Source: Streptomyces albospinus (GTDB taxonomy: Bacteria > Actinomycetota > Actinomycetes > Streptomycetales > Streptomycetaceae). Taken from it: DNA of 64,000 nt. The position numbers and the translations under genes were made by a program. Each line of letters begins with the position of its first letter. Position 1 is the stretch's first letter. Positions 52,576 to 60,743 of the stretch are shown one piece after another. Location of the stretch: assembly GCF_014648695.1 (NCBI RefSeq), contig NZ_BMRP01000014.1, forward strand, positions 1 to 64,000, given 5' to 3'. A model generated the notes under the pieces. It was given only the letters and a program-made list of their open reading frames with translations, was not told the DNA's origin and did no database searches.

Positions 52576-52726
52576 CGGGCGGGCCGGTGGCGACGGAGTC
52601 GGGACGTAGCCGTCCGTGACGCGGGCGCATGGCCGACACAGCTGGCACGGCCGGTACTTGGCGCCGCCGTTCGGTCCTGACCAGGTCGTCCGGTGTGGGG
52701 GCTGTCCAGGGTGCGGCGGAGCGCTG

Positions 52727-53491
52727 CTAGACCGTGGCGGGGTTCTCGGGCCGCCACCTCCAACCGAGGCCGCGGAGTGCGTCGGCGCGACGAAGGACGA
52801 TCGCGATCCGCGCGACTCGCTCCTCTTCGTCGGCGTACTCAGGGTCCTCGGTCGACTGGGCAGGGTGCTTCCGGTAGATCTCACCGGGTTTCTCCTGCAT
52901 CCAGCCGTGGGAGACGGCCTCGGCCGCCAGCAAGGGGCCCACGTCCTCGAAAGCCGGGATGGCCGGCCAGCCGCCGTGGAGTTCGATGAGGTCCGTGTAA
53001 ATCGTCGCGGTGGTGCCCATGACCGGAAGGGCGCCCTGGCGCAGCCCATCGGCCAGAAGGCCGGGCGGCAGACGGCCGGGTTCGGGATCGAACGGGCCGG
53101 GGACGAGACGGCCGTCCGGGTAGCGGTCGAGGCAGGGCGCCACGGTCCACGCGAGGTCGGGGTCGGCGGCCAGAGCCTCGATGTCGCGGGCGACCGTGGC
53201 TTCGTCGGGGAAGAGATCGTCGGCGTCCAGTGCTCGGGTGAGCAGACCATCGGCGCGGTGCAGGGCGAGGGTGCGCGTGCGCGCAGCTCCGCCCGCCCGG
53301 CCGGCGCCTTTCGAGATCCACGGCAGATCCGGCAGGCGGTCGAGCGGCTTGCCGGTCTTGCCGTCCTCCTGCACGAGCCATTGCAGAGACCAGCCCTCCG
53401 GGAGTCGCTGGGAAGCCACGGACTCGTAGGTCTCCAGCAGGTAGGCATCGCCGCCGGCGAAGACCGGAGTGACGACAGAGAAGATCGGCAT
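52727..53491 (-). CDS. Family 2 glycosyltransferase-like protein
   Basis: A 254-aa protein with a GT-A fold: PIFSVVTPVFAGGDAYLLET at the start, LQWLVQEDGKTG, ARTRTLALHRADGLLTRALD and the metal motif DADD in LTRALDADDLFPDEATVARD. Length and motifs fit small cytoplasmic glycosyltransferases; donor and acceptor are unknown. I use the ATG at 53491; a TTG three codons upstream has a very close GGAG. It begins inside the tail of a decayed GntR gene, so its original upstream region has been replaced. Confidence 0.82.
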   Translation of the reverse strand: MPIFSVVTPVFAGGDAYLLETYESVASQRLPEGWSLQWLVQEDGKTGKPLDRLPDLPWISKGAGRAGGAARTRTLALHRADGLLTRALDADDLFPDEATVARDIEALAADPDLAWTVAPCLDRYPDGRLVPGPFDPEPGRLPPGLLADGLRQGALPVMGTTATIYTDLIELHGGWPAIPAFEDVGPLLAAEAVSHGWMQEKPGEIYRKHPAQSTEDPEYADEEERVARIAIVLRRADALRGLGWRWRPENPATV

Positions 53492-53501
53492 GACGCCCAA
53501 C

Positions 53502-53768
53502 GCTCCAATCGGGTAACGAACCGCAGTTCAGCGCGGTCACCAGGGAATGGAATGTCCGCAACCTCGACGACGCGGTCGTTCGTGTCGTAGGTGATCCTGC
53601 GAACGCGCATCGTCGGCACTCCCGGTGGGATGTCCTGCTCCATGGTGCGAGTTACGGCGAAGGGCGCTCTTGCGCAGCACTTTCCGACCGGGGGAGAGCC
53701 CCATGAGGTCGGCCACGTCCCGGGGCGAGCCGCTCGGTCAGCGCTGCGTACGTCCCCGGGTTCGGCAT
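53502..53768 (-). pseudogene. Remnant of a GntR/UTRA regulator with two frameshifts
   Basis: Reading the minus strand, three pieces in different frames follow each other: MPNPGTYAALTERLAPG (from 53768), then VADLMGLSPGRKVLRKSALR (about 53717-53655), then MRVRRITYDTNDRVVEVADI and PFPGDRAELRFVTRLERW (ending 53502). The last piece matches, almost motif by motif, the end of the intact GntR protein at 48076 (VVLPGDRTELLFTTPLERW). No winged helix remains. The missing stop after LERW lets the frame run on over the glycosyltransferase gene. Confidence 0.7.
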
Positions 53769-54332
53769 GGCCCGAACGTCTCACGTTCCACTTTGCGGGA
53801 CAAGAAGCACTGCGCATCGGAGCTTCTGATGCGCATCGGATTCCTGCGAGTGGCACGAATACCCCGCTTGACCTGCGCAAACAGACGCCCGGAGATTCCC
53901 GCGCGACGGGGCCGAGGGATGCGTCTGTTCCTCGACAACTCGCCGGAGCGCTCGGCCCGCGTCGGGGCCGAACGGCCCGGGCTCCTCAATGCCCGTCCCT
54001 CGAAAGAGACTTCATGTCCGATGCTCCGACGTTCACCGTCGACGGCGAGCCTGCCGGCCACCTGGGCACCGGCGCCGGTGCGCGCGGCCTCCACGCGCCC
54101 ACCTCGTGCCCGGCCTCGGAGCCCGCAGGGCGGAGCGCCTGGAGCACCTGGAGCCGGAACACCTCGAAGAGCCCTACGAACGGATGCAGAAGAACCGCAG
54201 CGCCGCGGGAACCGCCCACCACACCCACCGGACGATCCGCGTCGCGCCGGGCGGGGCGGTCCGGCGCGGGCACGTCACTGAGAAGTCACAGAGAACGAGG
54301 GCTCAGCCGACCCCAACCGAGACGGAAGATCA
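53769..54332. other. Gene-poor stretch beside tRNA-Ser
   Basis: 564 bases in which I cannot support a gene. An ATG at 54014 (MSDAPTFTVDGEPAGHLG) has a purine-rich AAAGAGA upstream, but the frame soon becomes low in coding character, while a coding-like piece in another frame (RLEHLEPEHLEEPYERMQKN) follows. This looks like further decayed sequence. Confidence 0.4.
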
Positions 54333-54367
54333 CGAAGGGCCCCGCTGAAGATCAGCGGGGCCCTTCG
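54333..54367. terminator. Strong hairpin downstream of tRNA-Ser
   Basis: CGAAGGGCCCCGCT (54333-54346) and AGCGGGGCCCTTCG (54354-54367) form a perfect 14-base stem with a 7-base loop, 20 bases beyond the tRNA 3' end. It is the likely tRNA terminator. Confidence 0.8.
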
Positions 54368-54386
54368 GTTGCCCTGACGGGCGGTG

Positions 54387-54471
54387 CGGAGGATACGAGA
54401 TTCGAACTCGTGAGGGGTTGCCCCCAACACGCTTTCCAAGCGTGCGCCCTAGGCCACTAGGCGAATCCTCC
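54387..54471 (-). tRNA. tRNA-Ser (anticodon GGA)
   Basis: An 85-base class II tRNA. The acceptor stem is GGAGGAT (5' end at 54471) with ATCCTCC and discriminator G at 54387. The anticodon arm reads CGCTTGGAAAGCG, giving anticodon GGA. A long variable arm (GTTGGGGGCAACCCC) is present, as in all tRNA-Ser, followed by the T-arm with GTTCGAATC. CCA is not encoded. Confidence 0.95.
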
Positions 54472-54594
54472 GCCGCAAACAATACAAGACGTCGGGCAGT
54501 GCTCGCGAACATGATCCGGGGGAGGGGGCCGGCGGGGAGGCGAGGTCGGGGACCGGGTCGTTTCTTGGGGGGTGGATCCGCTAATGTGGAGCAC

Positions 54595-54682
54595 AGCCCC
54601 TCACGTGGCGCTATCTGACTGAACTCCCCCAGGGCCGGAAGGCAGCAAGGGTAGGTCGGCTCTGGCGGGTGCGTGGGGGGCG
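54595..54682 (+). ncRNA. ffs: Signal recognition particle RNA, small bacterial type (4.5S)
   Basis: The conserved apical domain is clear: CAGGGCCGGAAGGCAGCAAG, followed by GGTAGGTCGGCTCTGGCGGG. The outer helix is formed by GCCCCTCACG near 54596 and GCGTGGGGGGC at 54671-54681. Ends are approximate. Its place directly before dnaX is the standard streptomycete location. Confidence 0.92.
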
Positions 54683-54734
54683 CTTGCGTTTGCGGGGCAG
54701 CCGGTTGTCAGTGGGGCCCGATATCGTCGTATGC

Positions 54735-57239
54735 GTGTCGTCCCTTGCGCTGTACCGCCGCTATCGCCCCGAGACCTTCGCCGAGGTCATCGGGCAAGAG
54801 CACGTGACCGATCCGCTTCAGCAGGCGTTGCGGAACAACCGCGTCAACCACGCCTATCTGTTCAGCGGGCCGCGCGGCTGCGGCAAGACGACGAGCGCGC
54901 GGATCCTGGCGCGGTGCTTGAACTGTGAGGAAGGTCCCACTCCCACACCCTGCGGGACGTGCCAGTCGTGTGTGGACCTGGCGAGGAACGGCCGGGGATC
55001 GATCGATGTGATCGAGATCGACGCGGCGTCCCATGGTGGTGTCGACGACGCGCGTGAGCTGCGGGAGAAGGCGTTCTTCGGGCCGGCCGGCAGCCGGTAC
55101 AAGATCTACATCATCGACGAGGCGCACATGGTGACCTCGGCGGGATTCAACGCCCTGCTGAAGGTCGTCGAGGAGCCGCCGGAGCATCTGAAGTTCATCT
55201 TCGCCACGACGGAGCCCGAGAAGGTCATCGGGACGATCCGGTCGCGTACACACCACTATCCGTTCCGGCTGGTGCCGCCCGGGACGCTGCGGGAGTACCT
55301 GGCGGAGGTGTGCGGGCGGGAGGACATCCCGGTCGAGGACGGGGTGCTGCCGCTGGTGGTGCGGGCCGGGGCCGGGTCGGTGCGCGACTCGATGTCGGTG
55401 ATGGACCAGCTCCTCTCCGGGGCCGGTGCGGACGGTGTGACGTATGCCATGGCGACGGCCCTGCTGGGGTACACGGACGGGTCGCTGCTGGATTCCGTCG
55501 TGGAGGCGTTTGCGGCGGGGGACGGGGCGGCGGCCTTCGAGGTCGTCGACCGGGTCATCGAGGGCGGGAACGATCCGCGCCGGTTCGTGGCGGATCTGCT
55601 GGAGCGGCTGCGGGACCTGGTGATCCTGGCGGCGGTGCCGGACGCGGCGGAGAAGGGGCTGATCGACGCGCCCGCCGACGTCGTGGAGCGGATGACGGCG
55701 CAGGCCGCGGTGTTCGGTCCGGGAGAGCTGAGCCGGGCCGCGGACCTGGTGAACACGGGCCTGACGGAGATGCGCGGGGCGACCTCGCCGCGGCTCCAGC
55801 TGGAGCTGATCTGCGCACGGGTGCTGCTGCCCGCGGCGTACGACGACGAGCGGTCGGTGCAGGCGCGGCTGGACCGCCTGGAGCGGGGCATGGGCGCGGG
55901 TGCGGTGGCCCTGGGCGGCCCGGCTGGTCCGGGCGGCGGCATGGGCGGTCCCGGTGGGGGCGAGGCCGTCGGTCCCGGTGGAGCGATTCTGGAGTCCGGG
56001 GGCGCAGCACCTGCGGTCGCGTATGCGCCGGGGCCCCAGGTGCATCCGCCGATGCCGGCCGGGCCGTCCGGGCCCGCCGCGGCGCGGGCCGCGGTGCGCG
56101 GGGCCACGGGCGGCGGTGCCGATACGGGTGCTGGTGCTGGTGCTGGTGGCGGTGCTGTGGCGGCTGCCGCTCCGGGAGGTGCGGGTGCGACGTCGGGCGG
56201 TGCGTATGACGGTGGTCAGGCGGCACCCCAGGGCGCTCCTGCTCCCCAGGGCGCTCCTGCTCCGCAGGGTGGTGCTCCGGGCGGGCCGCAGGGCGGTCCG
56301 GCGGACGGTGGGCGTGACGGAGTGCGGCCCGGGGCGTGGCCGGGGGGTGCGCAGCGGAGCGGTGGCGGTGCGGCGGGCGGCGGGCGGCAGCCCGGCAGCT
56401 GGCCGTCGGCCGTGGCGCCGGGGCAGGGAGGCCAGGGAAGTCAGGGGGGGCAAGGAAGTCAGGGAGGCCAGGGGGCGCCTGGTGCTTCCGGGGCCGGTGG
56501 TTTTGGCGGGGCGTCCGCGCCGGGGGCGGCCGGGCCGGCCGCCGGTGGGCCCGCGCCTGTGGGGCAGCAGGTCCAGGGCGGGGTGGCGCAGGGGGCCGCG
56601 CAGGTGCGGCAGATGTGGCCGCAGATCCTGGACGCGGTCAAGGACCGGCGGCGCTTCACGTGGATCCTGCTGAGCCAGAACGCCCAGGTCTCCGGGTTCG
56701 ACGGGACGACGTTGCAGATCGGCTTCCCCAATGCCGGGGCCCGGGACAGCTTCGCGAACGGCGGCAGCGAGGACGTCCTCAAGGACGTGCTGGCCGAGCG
56801 GTTCCAGCTCCAGTGGCGGGTCGAGGCGATCGTCGATCCGTCGGGCGGGGCCCATCCGCCGGCCGGCGGTGCCCGCGGCGGCGGGGGCGGCTTCGGCGGC
56901 GGTGCCCCGGCCGCGCCGCCGCAGGCGGTTCCGCCGTCGGCGCCCCAGCCGAGCGCCCCGGCGCCCGAGGCCCCCGGTGGGCAGTACGGGCCGGGCGGTG
57001 GCGGCAGCCAGGGGGCGCGGATGGCGCGGGAGGCGGTGGCCCCGCCGGCGTCTGCGGGCGGGGGCCAGGGCGGGCCGCCGGCGGAGCCTTCGTACAGTCC
57101 GCCGGAGCCGCCGATGGCGATCGAGTACGACATGCCGGCCGAGGACGATCCGGATCTCGTCGACTCGGCGCTCAGCGGGCATGAGCTGATCGTGCGCGAG
57201 CTCGGCGCGACGGTCGTCGAGGAGTTCAACAACGAGTGA
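54735..57239 (+). CDS. dnaX: DNA polymerase III subunits gamma and tau
   Basis: An 834-aa clamp-loader subunit. The AAA+ core (~1-360) opens SSLALYRRYRPETFAEVIGQ. It has Walker A GPRGCGKTTSARI, the zinc cysteines in CLNCEEG...CGTCQSC, Walker B IYIIDEAHM and the sensor region FATTEPEKVIGTIRSRTHHY. Residues ~400-630 are an Ala/Gly/Pro/Gln-rich linker with repeats of the GAPAPQGAPAPQG kind. A tau-like domain (~635-720, WPQILDAVKDRRRFTWILLS) and a second disordered tail follow. The GTG at 54735 gives the family N-terminus. It starts 53 bases after the SRP RNA. The long linker makes it larger than proteobacterial DnaX. Confidence 0.97.
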   Translation: MSSLALYRRYRPETFAEVIGQEHVTDPLQQALRNNRVNHAYLFSGPRGCGKTTSARILARCLNCEEGPTPTPCGTCQSCVDLARNGRGSIDVIEIDAASHGGVDDARELREKAFFGPAGSRYKIYIIDEAHMVTSAGFNALLKVVEEPPEHLKFIFATTEPEKVIGTIRSRTHHYPFRLVPPGTLREYLAEVCGREDIPVEDGVLPLVVRAGAGSVRDSMSVMDQLLSGAGADGVTYAMATALLGYTDGSLLDSVVEAFAAGDGAAAFEVVDRVIEGGNDPRRFVADLLERLRDLVILAAVPDAAEKGLIDAPADVVERMTAQAAVFGPGELSRAADLVNTGLTEMRGATSPRLQLELICARVLLPAAYDDERSVQARLDRLERGMGAGAVALGGPAGPGGGMGGPGGGEAVGPGGAILESGGAAPAVAYAPGPQVHPPMPAGPSGPAAARAAVRGATGGGADTGAGAGAGGGAVAAAAPGGAGATSGGAYDGGQAAPQGAPAPQGAPAPQGGAPGGPQGGPADGGRDGVRPGAWPGGAQRSGGGAAGGGRQPGSWPSAVAPGQGGQGSQGGQGSQGGQGAPGASGAGGFGGASAPGAAGPAAGGPAPVGQQVQGGVAQGAAQVRQMWPQILDAVKDRRRFTWILLSQNAQVSGFDGTTLQIGFPNAGARDSFANGGSEDVLKDVLAERFQLQWRVEAIVDPSGGAHPPAGGARGGGGGFGGGAPAAPPQAVPPSAPQPSAPAPEAPGGQYGPGGGGSQGARMAREAVAPPASAGGGQGGPPAEPSYSPPEPPMAIEYDMPAEDDPDLVDSALSGHELIVRELGATVVEEFNNE

Positions 57240-57489
57240 CGGGGGGTCACAGGTGAGGGGGAGTGGCAGCGGTGGGTGATCGTGAAGTTTCGCTTGGTAT
57301 GGGCATATTCAGGCGCATATGACTCGCGTATGACCGCTCTGCCGGACCCTGCTGAGGTTGGGGCGGGCGGGGTGTGCGGGACCTCAGGGGTACATCCGTG
57401 CTCCTCCCTGCGGCGTAGGGCGCGGGGCCCGGGAAACACGTAGGCTCGGGCTACCGCACCAATCGTTGTCGTATGGCAGGAGTCACGTC

Positions 57490-57840
57490 GTGATCCCCGG
57501 TGGTCAGCCCAATATGCAGCAGCTGCTTCAGCAGGCCCAGAAGATGCAGCAGGACCTCGCAGCCGCCCAGCAGGAGCTGGCGGAGACGCCCGTGGAGGGC
57601 TCCGCGGGCGGCGGCCTGGTCAAGGCGACGGTGACGGGTTCCGGTGAGCTCCAGGGGCTGGTGATCGACCCGAAGGCGGTCGACACCGACTCCGCGGAGG
57701 ACACCGCCGAGACCATCGCCGATCTCGTCCTCGCGGCGGTCCGGGACGCCAACGCCAGTGCTCAGAAGCTCCAGCAGCAGAAGCTCGGCCCGCTCGCCCA
57801 GGGGCTGGGCGGCGGTGGCATCCCCGGTCTCCCCTTCTGA
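57490..57840 (+). CDS. YbaB/EbfC nucleoid-associated protein
   Basis: A 116-aa DNA-binding protein found between dnaX and recR in most bacteria. N-terminal helix: MQQLLQQAQKMQQDLAAAQQ. Core: VKATVTGSGELQGLVIDPKA, then AETIADLVLAAVRDANASAQ. The Gly-rich tail GLGGGGIPGLPF is typical for actinomycetes. The GTG at 57490 has CAGGAG upstream. The 250 bases before it carry no gene; a promoter of its own is likely there. Confidence 0.95.
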   Translation: MIPGGQPNMQQLLQQAQKMQQDLAAAQQELAETPVEGSAGGGLVKATVTGSGELQGLVIDPKAVDTDSAEDTAETIADLVLAAVRDANASAQKLQQQKLGPLAQGLGGGGIPGLPF

Positions 57841-57891
57841 GGAGTAGCCAACTAGCGTACGCAGCACGGCAGAAGAGAGAGAAGACGTTCC

Positions 57892-58491
57892 GTGTATGAA
57901 GGCGTGGTCCAGGACCTGATCGACGAGTTGGGCAGGCTGCCCGGCGTCGGTCCCAAGAGCGCGCAGCGGATCGCCTTCCACATCCTTCAGGCCGAGCCGA
58001 CCGATGTCCGCCGGCTCGCGAACGCGCTGATGGAGGTCAAGGCGAAGGTCCGGTTCTGCACCGTGTGCGGCAATGTCGCGCAGGAGGAGCAGTGCCGGGT
58101 CTGCCTGGACCCGCGGCGCGATCCGGCGGTCATCTGCGTCGTGGAGGAGCCCAAGGACGTCGTGGCGATCGAGCGGACGAGGGAGTTCCGCGGCCGGTAC
58201 CACGTCCTCGGCGGGGCGATCAGTCCGATCGAGGGCGTCGGCCCCGACGACCTGCGGATACGGGAACTGCTGGCCAGGCTCGCGGACGGCTCGGTCACCG
58301 AGCTGATCCTGGCCACCGACCCGAATCTGGAGGGCGAGGCCACGGCCACGTACCTGGCCCGCATGATCAAGCCGATGGGCCTCAAAGTGACGCGACTGGC
58401 CAGCGGACTGCCGGTCGGAGGCGATCTGGAGTATGCCGACGAGGTCACGCTCGGGCGGGCCTTCGAAGGGAGGAGACTTCTCGATGTCTGA
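57892..58491 (+). CDS. recR: Recombination protein RecR
   Basis: A 199-aa protein for recombinational repair with RecF/RecO at gapped DNA. Order: helix-hairpin-helix (LIDELGRLPGVGPKSAQRIA), the C4 zinc finger (FCTVCGNVAQEEQCRVC), the Toprim domain (VVEEPKDVVAIERTREFRGR, LILATDPNLEGEATATYLAR), and the Walker-B-like end. The length matches the family. The GTG start lies 51 bases after ybaB. The stop overlaps the next gene by 8 bases. Confidence 0.97.
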   Translation: MYEGVVQDLIDELGRLPGVGPKSAQRIAFHILQAEPTDVRRLANALMEVKAKVRFCTVCGNVAQEEQCRVCLDPRRDPAVICVVEEPKDVVAIERTREFRGRYHVLGGAISPIEGVGPDDLRIRELLARLADGSVTELILATDPNLEGEATATYLARMIKPMGLKVTRLASGLPVGGDLEYADEVTLGRAFEGRRLLDV

Positions 58492-59146
58492 TGCCACGCT
58501 GCACAACGCGACACAGAACCCGGACGACTTCGCCGTATCGATCTCCGACTCGATCGAGAGTTTCATCGTTGCGGTGACCGAGGTCGCCAAGGGCGACGAG
58601 CCGGACAGCGCGGTGCCCTTCCTGTTGCTGGAGATCTCCCAGCTGCTGCTCACGGGCGGCCGGCTGGGTGCCCATGAGGACATCGTTCCCGATGAGCGGT
58701 ACGAACCGGACACCGGTCCGGAGCCGGATGTCGACGAGCTGCGCGAGCGGTTCGCGCGGCTGCTGGACCCGGTGGACGTGTACTCCGAGGTCTTCGACCC
58801 GTACGTGCCGCGCAGCGAGCCGGTGGCCTCGCGGATCTCCGACGACCTCGCCGACATCATCACCGACCTGCGGCACGGTCTCGCGCACTACCGCGAGGGC
58901 CGGGTCACCGAGGCGCTGTGGTGGTGGCAGTTCTCCTACCTCTCCAACTGGGGCCCGACCGCCTCGGCCGCGCTGCGCGCCCTCCAGTCGCTGGTCGCCC
59001 ACGTACGCCTCGACCAGCCGCTGGACGCGCTGGACGGCCTGGACACCGACAGCGACGCCAACGGGGACGAGGACCGGCTCGCCGAGGAGGCCGGCAAGGT
59101 CATGGCGGCGGAGATCGCCGGGCCGCTGGGGGTGCGCGGGGTGTGA
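58484..59146 (+). CDS. DUF5063 family protein
   Basis: A 220-aa acidic protein coupled to recR (8-base overlap) with a strong AAGGGAGGAG site. It has a helical N-terminal half (ISDSIESFIVAVTEVAKGDE, LLLEISQLLLTGGRLGAHED) and the conserved block HYREGRVTEALWWWQFSYLS followed by NWGPTASAALRALQSL. It is regularly found after recR in actinomycetes, but its function is unknown. Confidence 0.88.
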   Translation: MSDATLHNATQNPDDFAVSISDSIESFIVAVTEVAKGDEPDSAVPFLLLEISQLLLTGGRLGAHEDIVPDERYEPDTGPEPDVDELRERFARLLDPVDVYSEVFDPYVPRSEPVASRISDDLADIITDLRHGLAHYREGRVTEALWWWQFSYLSNWGPTASAALRALQSLVAHVRLDQPLDALDGLDTDSDANGDEDRLAEEAGKVMAAEIAGPLGVRGV

Positions 59147-59409
59147 GCGCAGGGTGACCGTCGCATGCCGGCCGGTGTGCGGGGTGTGACCTGAGTTACG
59201 TTCCCGTGTGTCCGGGTGTGGAGCGGGCAGGTGGTGGCCGAGCCGGTGCGACGGTGCACCGCGCGGAGCTGCCGAGGGACGCGGCGTTCACGGTGCTCGC
59301 CGAGGCGTGAGGTTGGCGGGCGAGATGATCGAAGCGTGAGTTTTGCGTCTCACCATGTGGTAGTAGCGGGGCGTATTCCGCCCGCTCGTTAGACTGAGCC
59401 GACCGCAGT
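59147..59409. other. Upstream part of the aspartokinase leader region
   Basis: With the hairpins at 59410-59447, 325 bases separate the DUF5063 and aspartokinase genes. A -10-like TAGACT lies at 59390-59395, but I cannot match a convincing -35 to it. No gene is supported here. Confidence 0.4.
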
Positions 59410-59447
59410 ACCCCCATTTCCGGGGGTCCGGGAGGGACTCCCTCCCG
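59410..59447 (+). promoter_or_regulatory. Two adjacent hairpins in the aspartokinase leader
   Basis: ACCCCC (59410-59415) pairs with GGGGGT (59422-59427). CGGGAGGG (59429-59436) pairs with CCCTCCCG (59440-59447), loop ACT. They end 24 bases before the GTG and before the GAGGAG ribosome site, so they could act in attenuation or mRNA stability. Confidence 0.5.
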
Positions 59448-59471
59448 CAGAGACAGTTGCGAGGAGCGCAC

Positions 59472-60743
59472 GTGGGCCTTGTCGTGCAGAAGTACGGCGG
59501 CTCATCCGTTGCGGATGCCGAGGGCATCAAGCGCGTTGCCAAGCGAGTCGTCGAAGCCAAGAAGAACGGCCACCAGGTGGTCGTCGTGGTTTCGGCGATG
59601 GGCGACACGACGGACGAGCTGATCGATCTCGCTCAGGAGGTGTCCCCGATTCCGTCGGGGCGCGAGTTCGACATGCTGCTGACCGCCGGAGAGCGGATCT
59701 CCATGGCCCTGCTGGCGATGGCGATCAAAAACCTCGGCCACGAGGCGCAGTCCTTCACCGGCAGCCAGGCAGGTGTCATCACCGACTCCGTGCACAACAA
59801 GGCACGGATCATCGATGTCACGCCGGGCCGGATCCGGGACTCGGTCGACGAGGGCAACATCGCCATCGTCGCCGGCTTCCAGGGTGTGTCCCAGGACAAG
59901 AAGGACATCACGACGCTGGGGCGGGGTGGCTCGGACACCACCGCCGTGGCGCTGGCCGCCGCCCTTGACGCGGAGGTCTGTGAGATCTACACCGATGTGG
60001 ACGGTGTCTTCACCGCCGACCCGCGGGTCGTGAAGAAGGCCCGGAAGATCGACCAGATCTCGTTCGAGGACATGCTGGAGCTGGCCAGCTCCGGCTCCAA
60101 GGTGCTGCTGCACCGCTGCGTCGAGTACGCACGCCGTTACAACATCCCGATCCACGTCCGCTCGTCCTTCTCGGGGCTGAAGGGCACGTGGGTCAGCAAC
60201 GAACCGCAAGGGGACAGGCCGATGGAGCAGGCGATCATCTCGGGCGTCGCACACGACACCTCCGAGGCGAAGGTCACGGTCGTCGGGGTCCCGGACAAGC
60301 CGGGCGAGGCCGCGCGCATCTTCCGTGCCATCGCGGACTCCGAGGTCAACATCGACATGGTCGTCCAGAACGTGTCGGCGGCCTCCACCGGGCTGACGGA
60401 CATCTCCTTCACGCTGCCGAAGGACGAGGGCCGCAAGGCCGTCGCGGCGCTGGAGAAGACCCGTGCCGCGGTCGGCTTCGACTCGCTCCGCTACGACGAC
60501 CAGATCGCCAAGATCTCGCTGGTCGGCGCGGGGATGAAGACCAACCCGGGCGTCACCGCGACGTTCTTCGAGGCGCTGTCCAACGCGGGTGTGAACATCG
60601 AGCTCATCTCGACCTCCGAGATCCGTATCTCGGTCGTCACCCGCGCCGATGACGTCAAGGAGGCGGTGCAGGCCGTGCACAGCGCCTTCGGACTCGACAC
60701 CGAGAGCGACGAAGCCGTCGTCTATGGCGGCACCGGACGATGA
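59472..60743 (+). CDS. ask: Aspartokinase (alpha form; beta form from an internal start)
   Basis: A 423-aa enzyme that phosphorylates aspartate, the first step to lysine, threonine, methionine and diaminopimelate. The kinase domain (~1-245) has VQKYGGSSVADAEGIKRVAK, the TTLGRGGSDTTAVALAAAL block and EIYTDVDGVFTADPRVV. Two ACT domains (~265-420) bind lysine and threonine for feedback control (VPDKPGEAARIFRAIADSEV). An internal ATG at 60222, preceded by AAGGGG, would give a 173-aa regulatory beta subunit, as known for related actinobacterial enzymes. The GTG at 59472 has GAGGAG. It is coupled to asd by ATGA. Confidence 0.97.
   Translation: MGLVVQKYGGSSVADAEGIKRVAKRVVEAKKNGHQVVVVVSAMGDTTDELIDLAQEVSPIPSGREFDMLLTAGERISMALLAMAIKNLGHEAQSFTGSQAGVITDSVHNKARIIDVTPGRIRDSVDEGNIAIVAGFQGVSQDKKDITTLGRGGSDTTAVALAAALDAEVCEIYTDVDGVFTADPRVVKKARKIDQISFEDMLELASSGSKVLLHRCVEYARRYNIPIHVRSSFSGLKGTWVSNEPQGDRPMEQAIISGVAHDTSEAKVTVVGVPDKPGEAARIFRAIADSEVNIDMVVQNVSAASTGLTDISFTLPKDEGRKAVAALEKTRAAVGFDSLRYDDQIAKISLVGAGMKTNPGVTATFFEALSNAGVNIELISTSEIRISVVTRADDVKEAVQAVHSAFGLDTESDEAVVYGGTGR
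60222..60743 (+). CDS. Aspartokinase beta subunit from an internal in-frame start
   Basis: The ATG at 60222 (Met251 of the alpha form) begins MEQAIISGVAHDTSEAK. AAGGGG at 60208-60213 is well spaced as a ribosome site. The 173-aa product is exactly the pair of ACT domains. Alpha2-beta2 aspartokinases of Corynebacterium and Bacillus use the same device; its use here is inferred. Confidence 0.6.
   Translation: MEQAIISGVAHDTSEAKVTVVGVPDKPGEAARIFRAIADSEVNIDMVVQNVSAASTGLTDISFTLPKDEGRKAVAALEKTRAAVGFDSLRYDDQIAKISLVGAGMKTNPGVTATFFEALSNAGVNIELISTSEIRISVVTRADDVKEAVQAVHSAFGLDTESDEAVVYGGTGR

Noticed and set aside
54014..54360. Possible small gene starting MSDAPTFTVDG
   Set aside because: The coding character shifts frame after about 40 codons and the frame then runs into the tRNA; treated as decayed sequence.
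59390..59395. TAGACT as a -10 box for aspartokinase
   Set aside because: No matching -35 at 16-18 bases, so it is not listed as a promoter.
59410..59447. Lysine riboswitch before aspartokinase
   Set aside because: Only two simple stems are present; the large conserved lysine-riboswitch core is missing.
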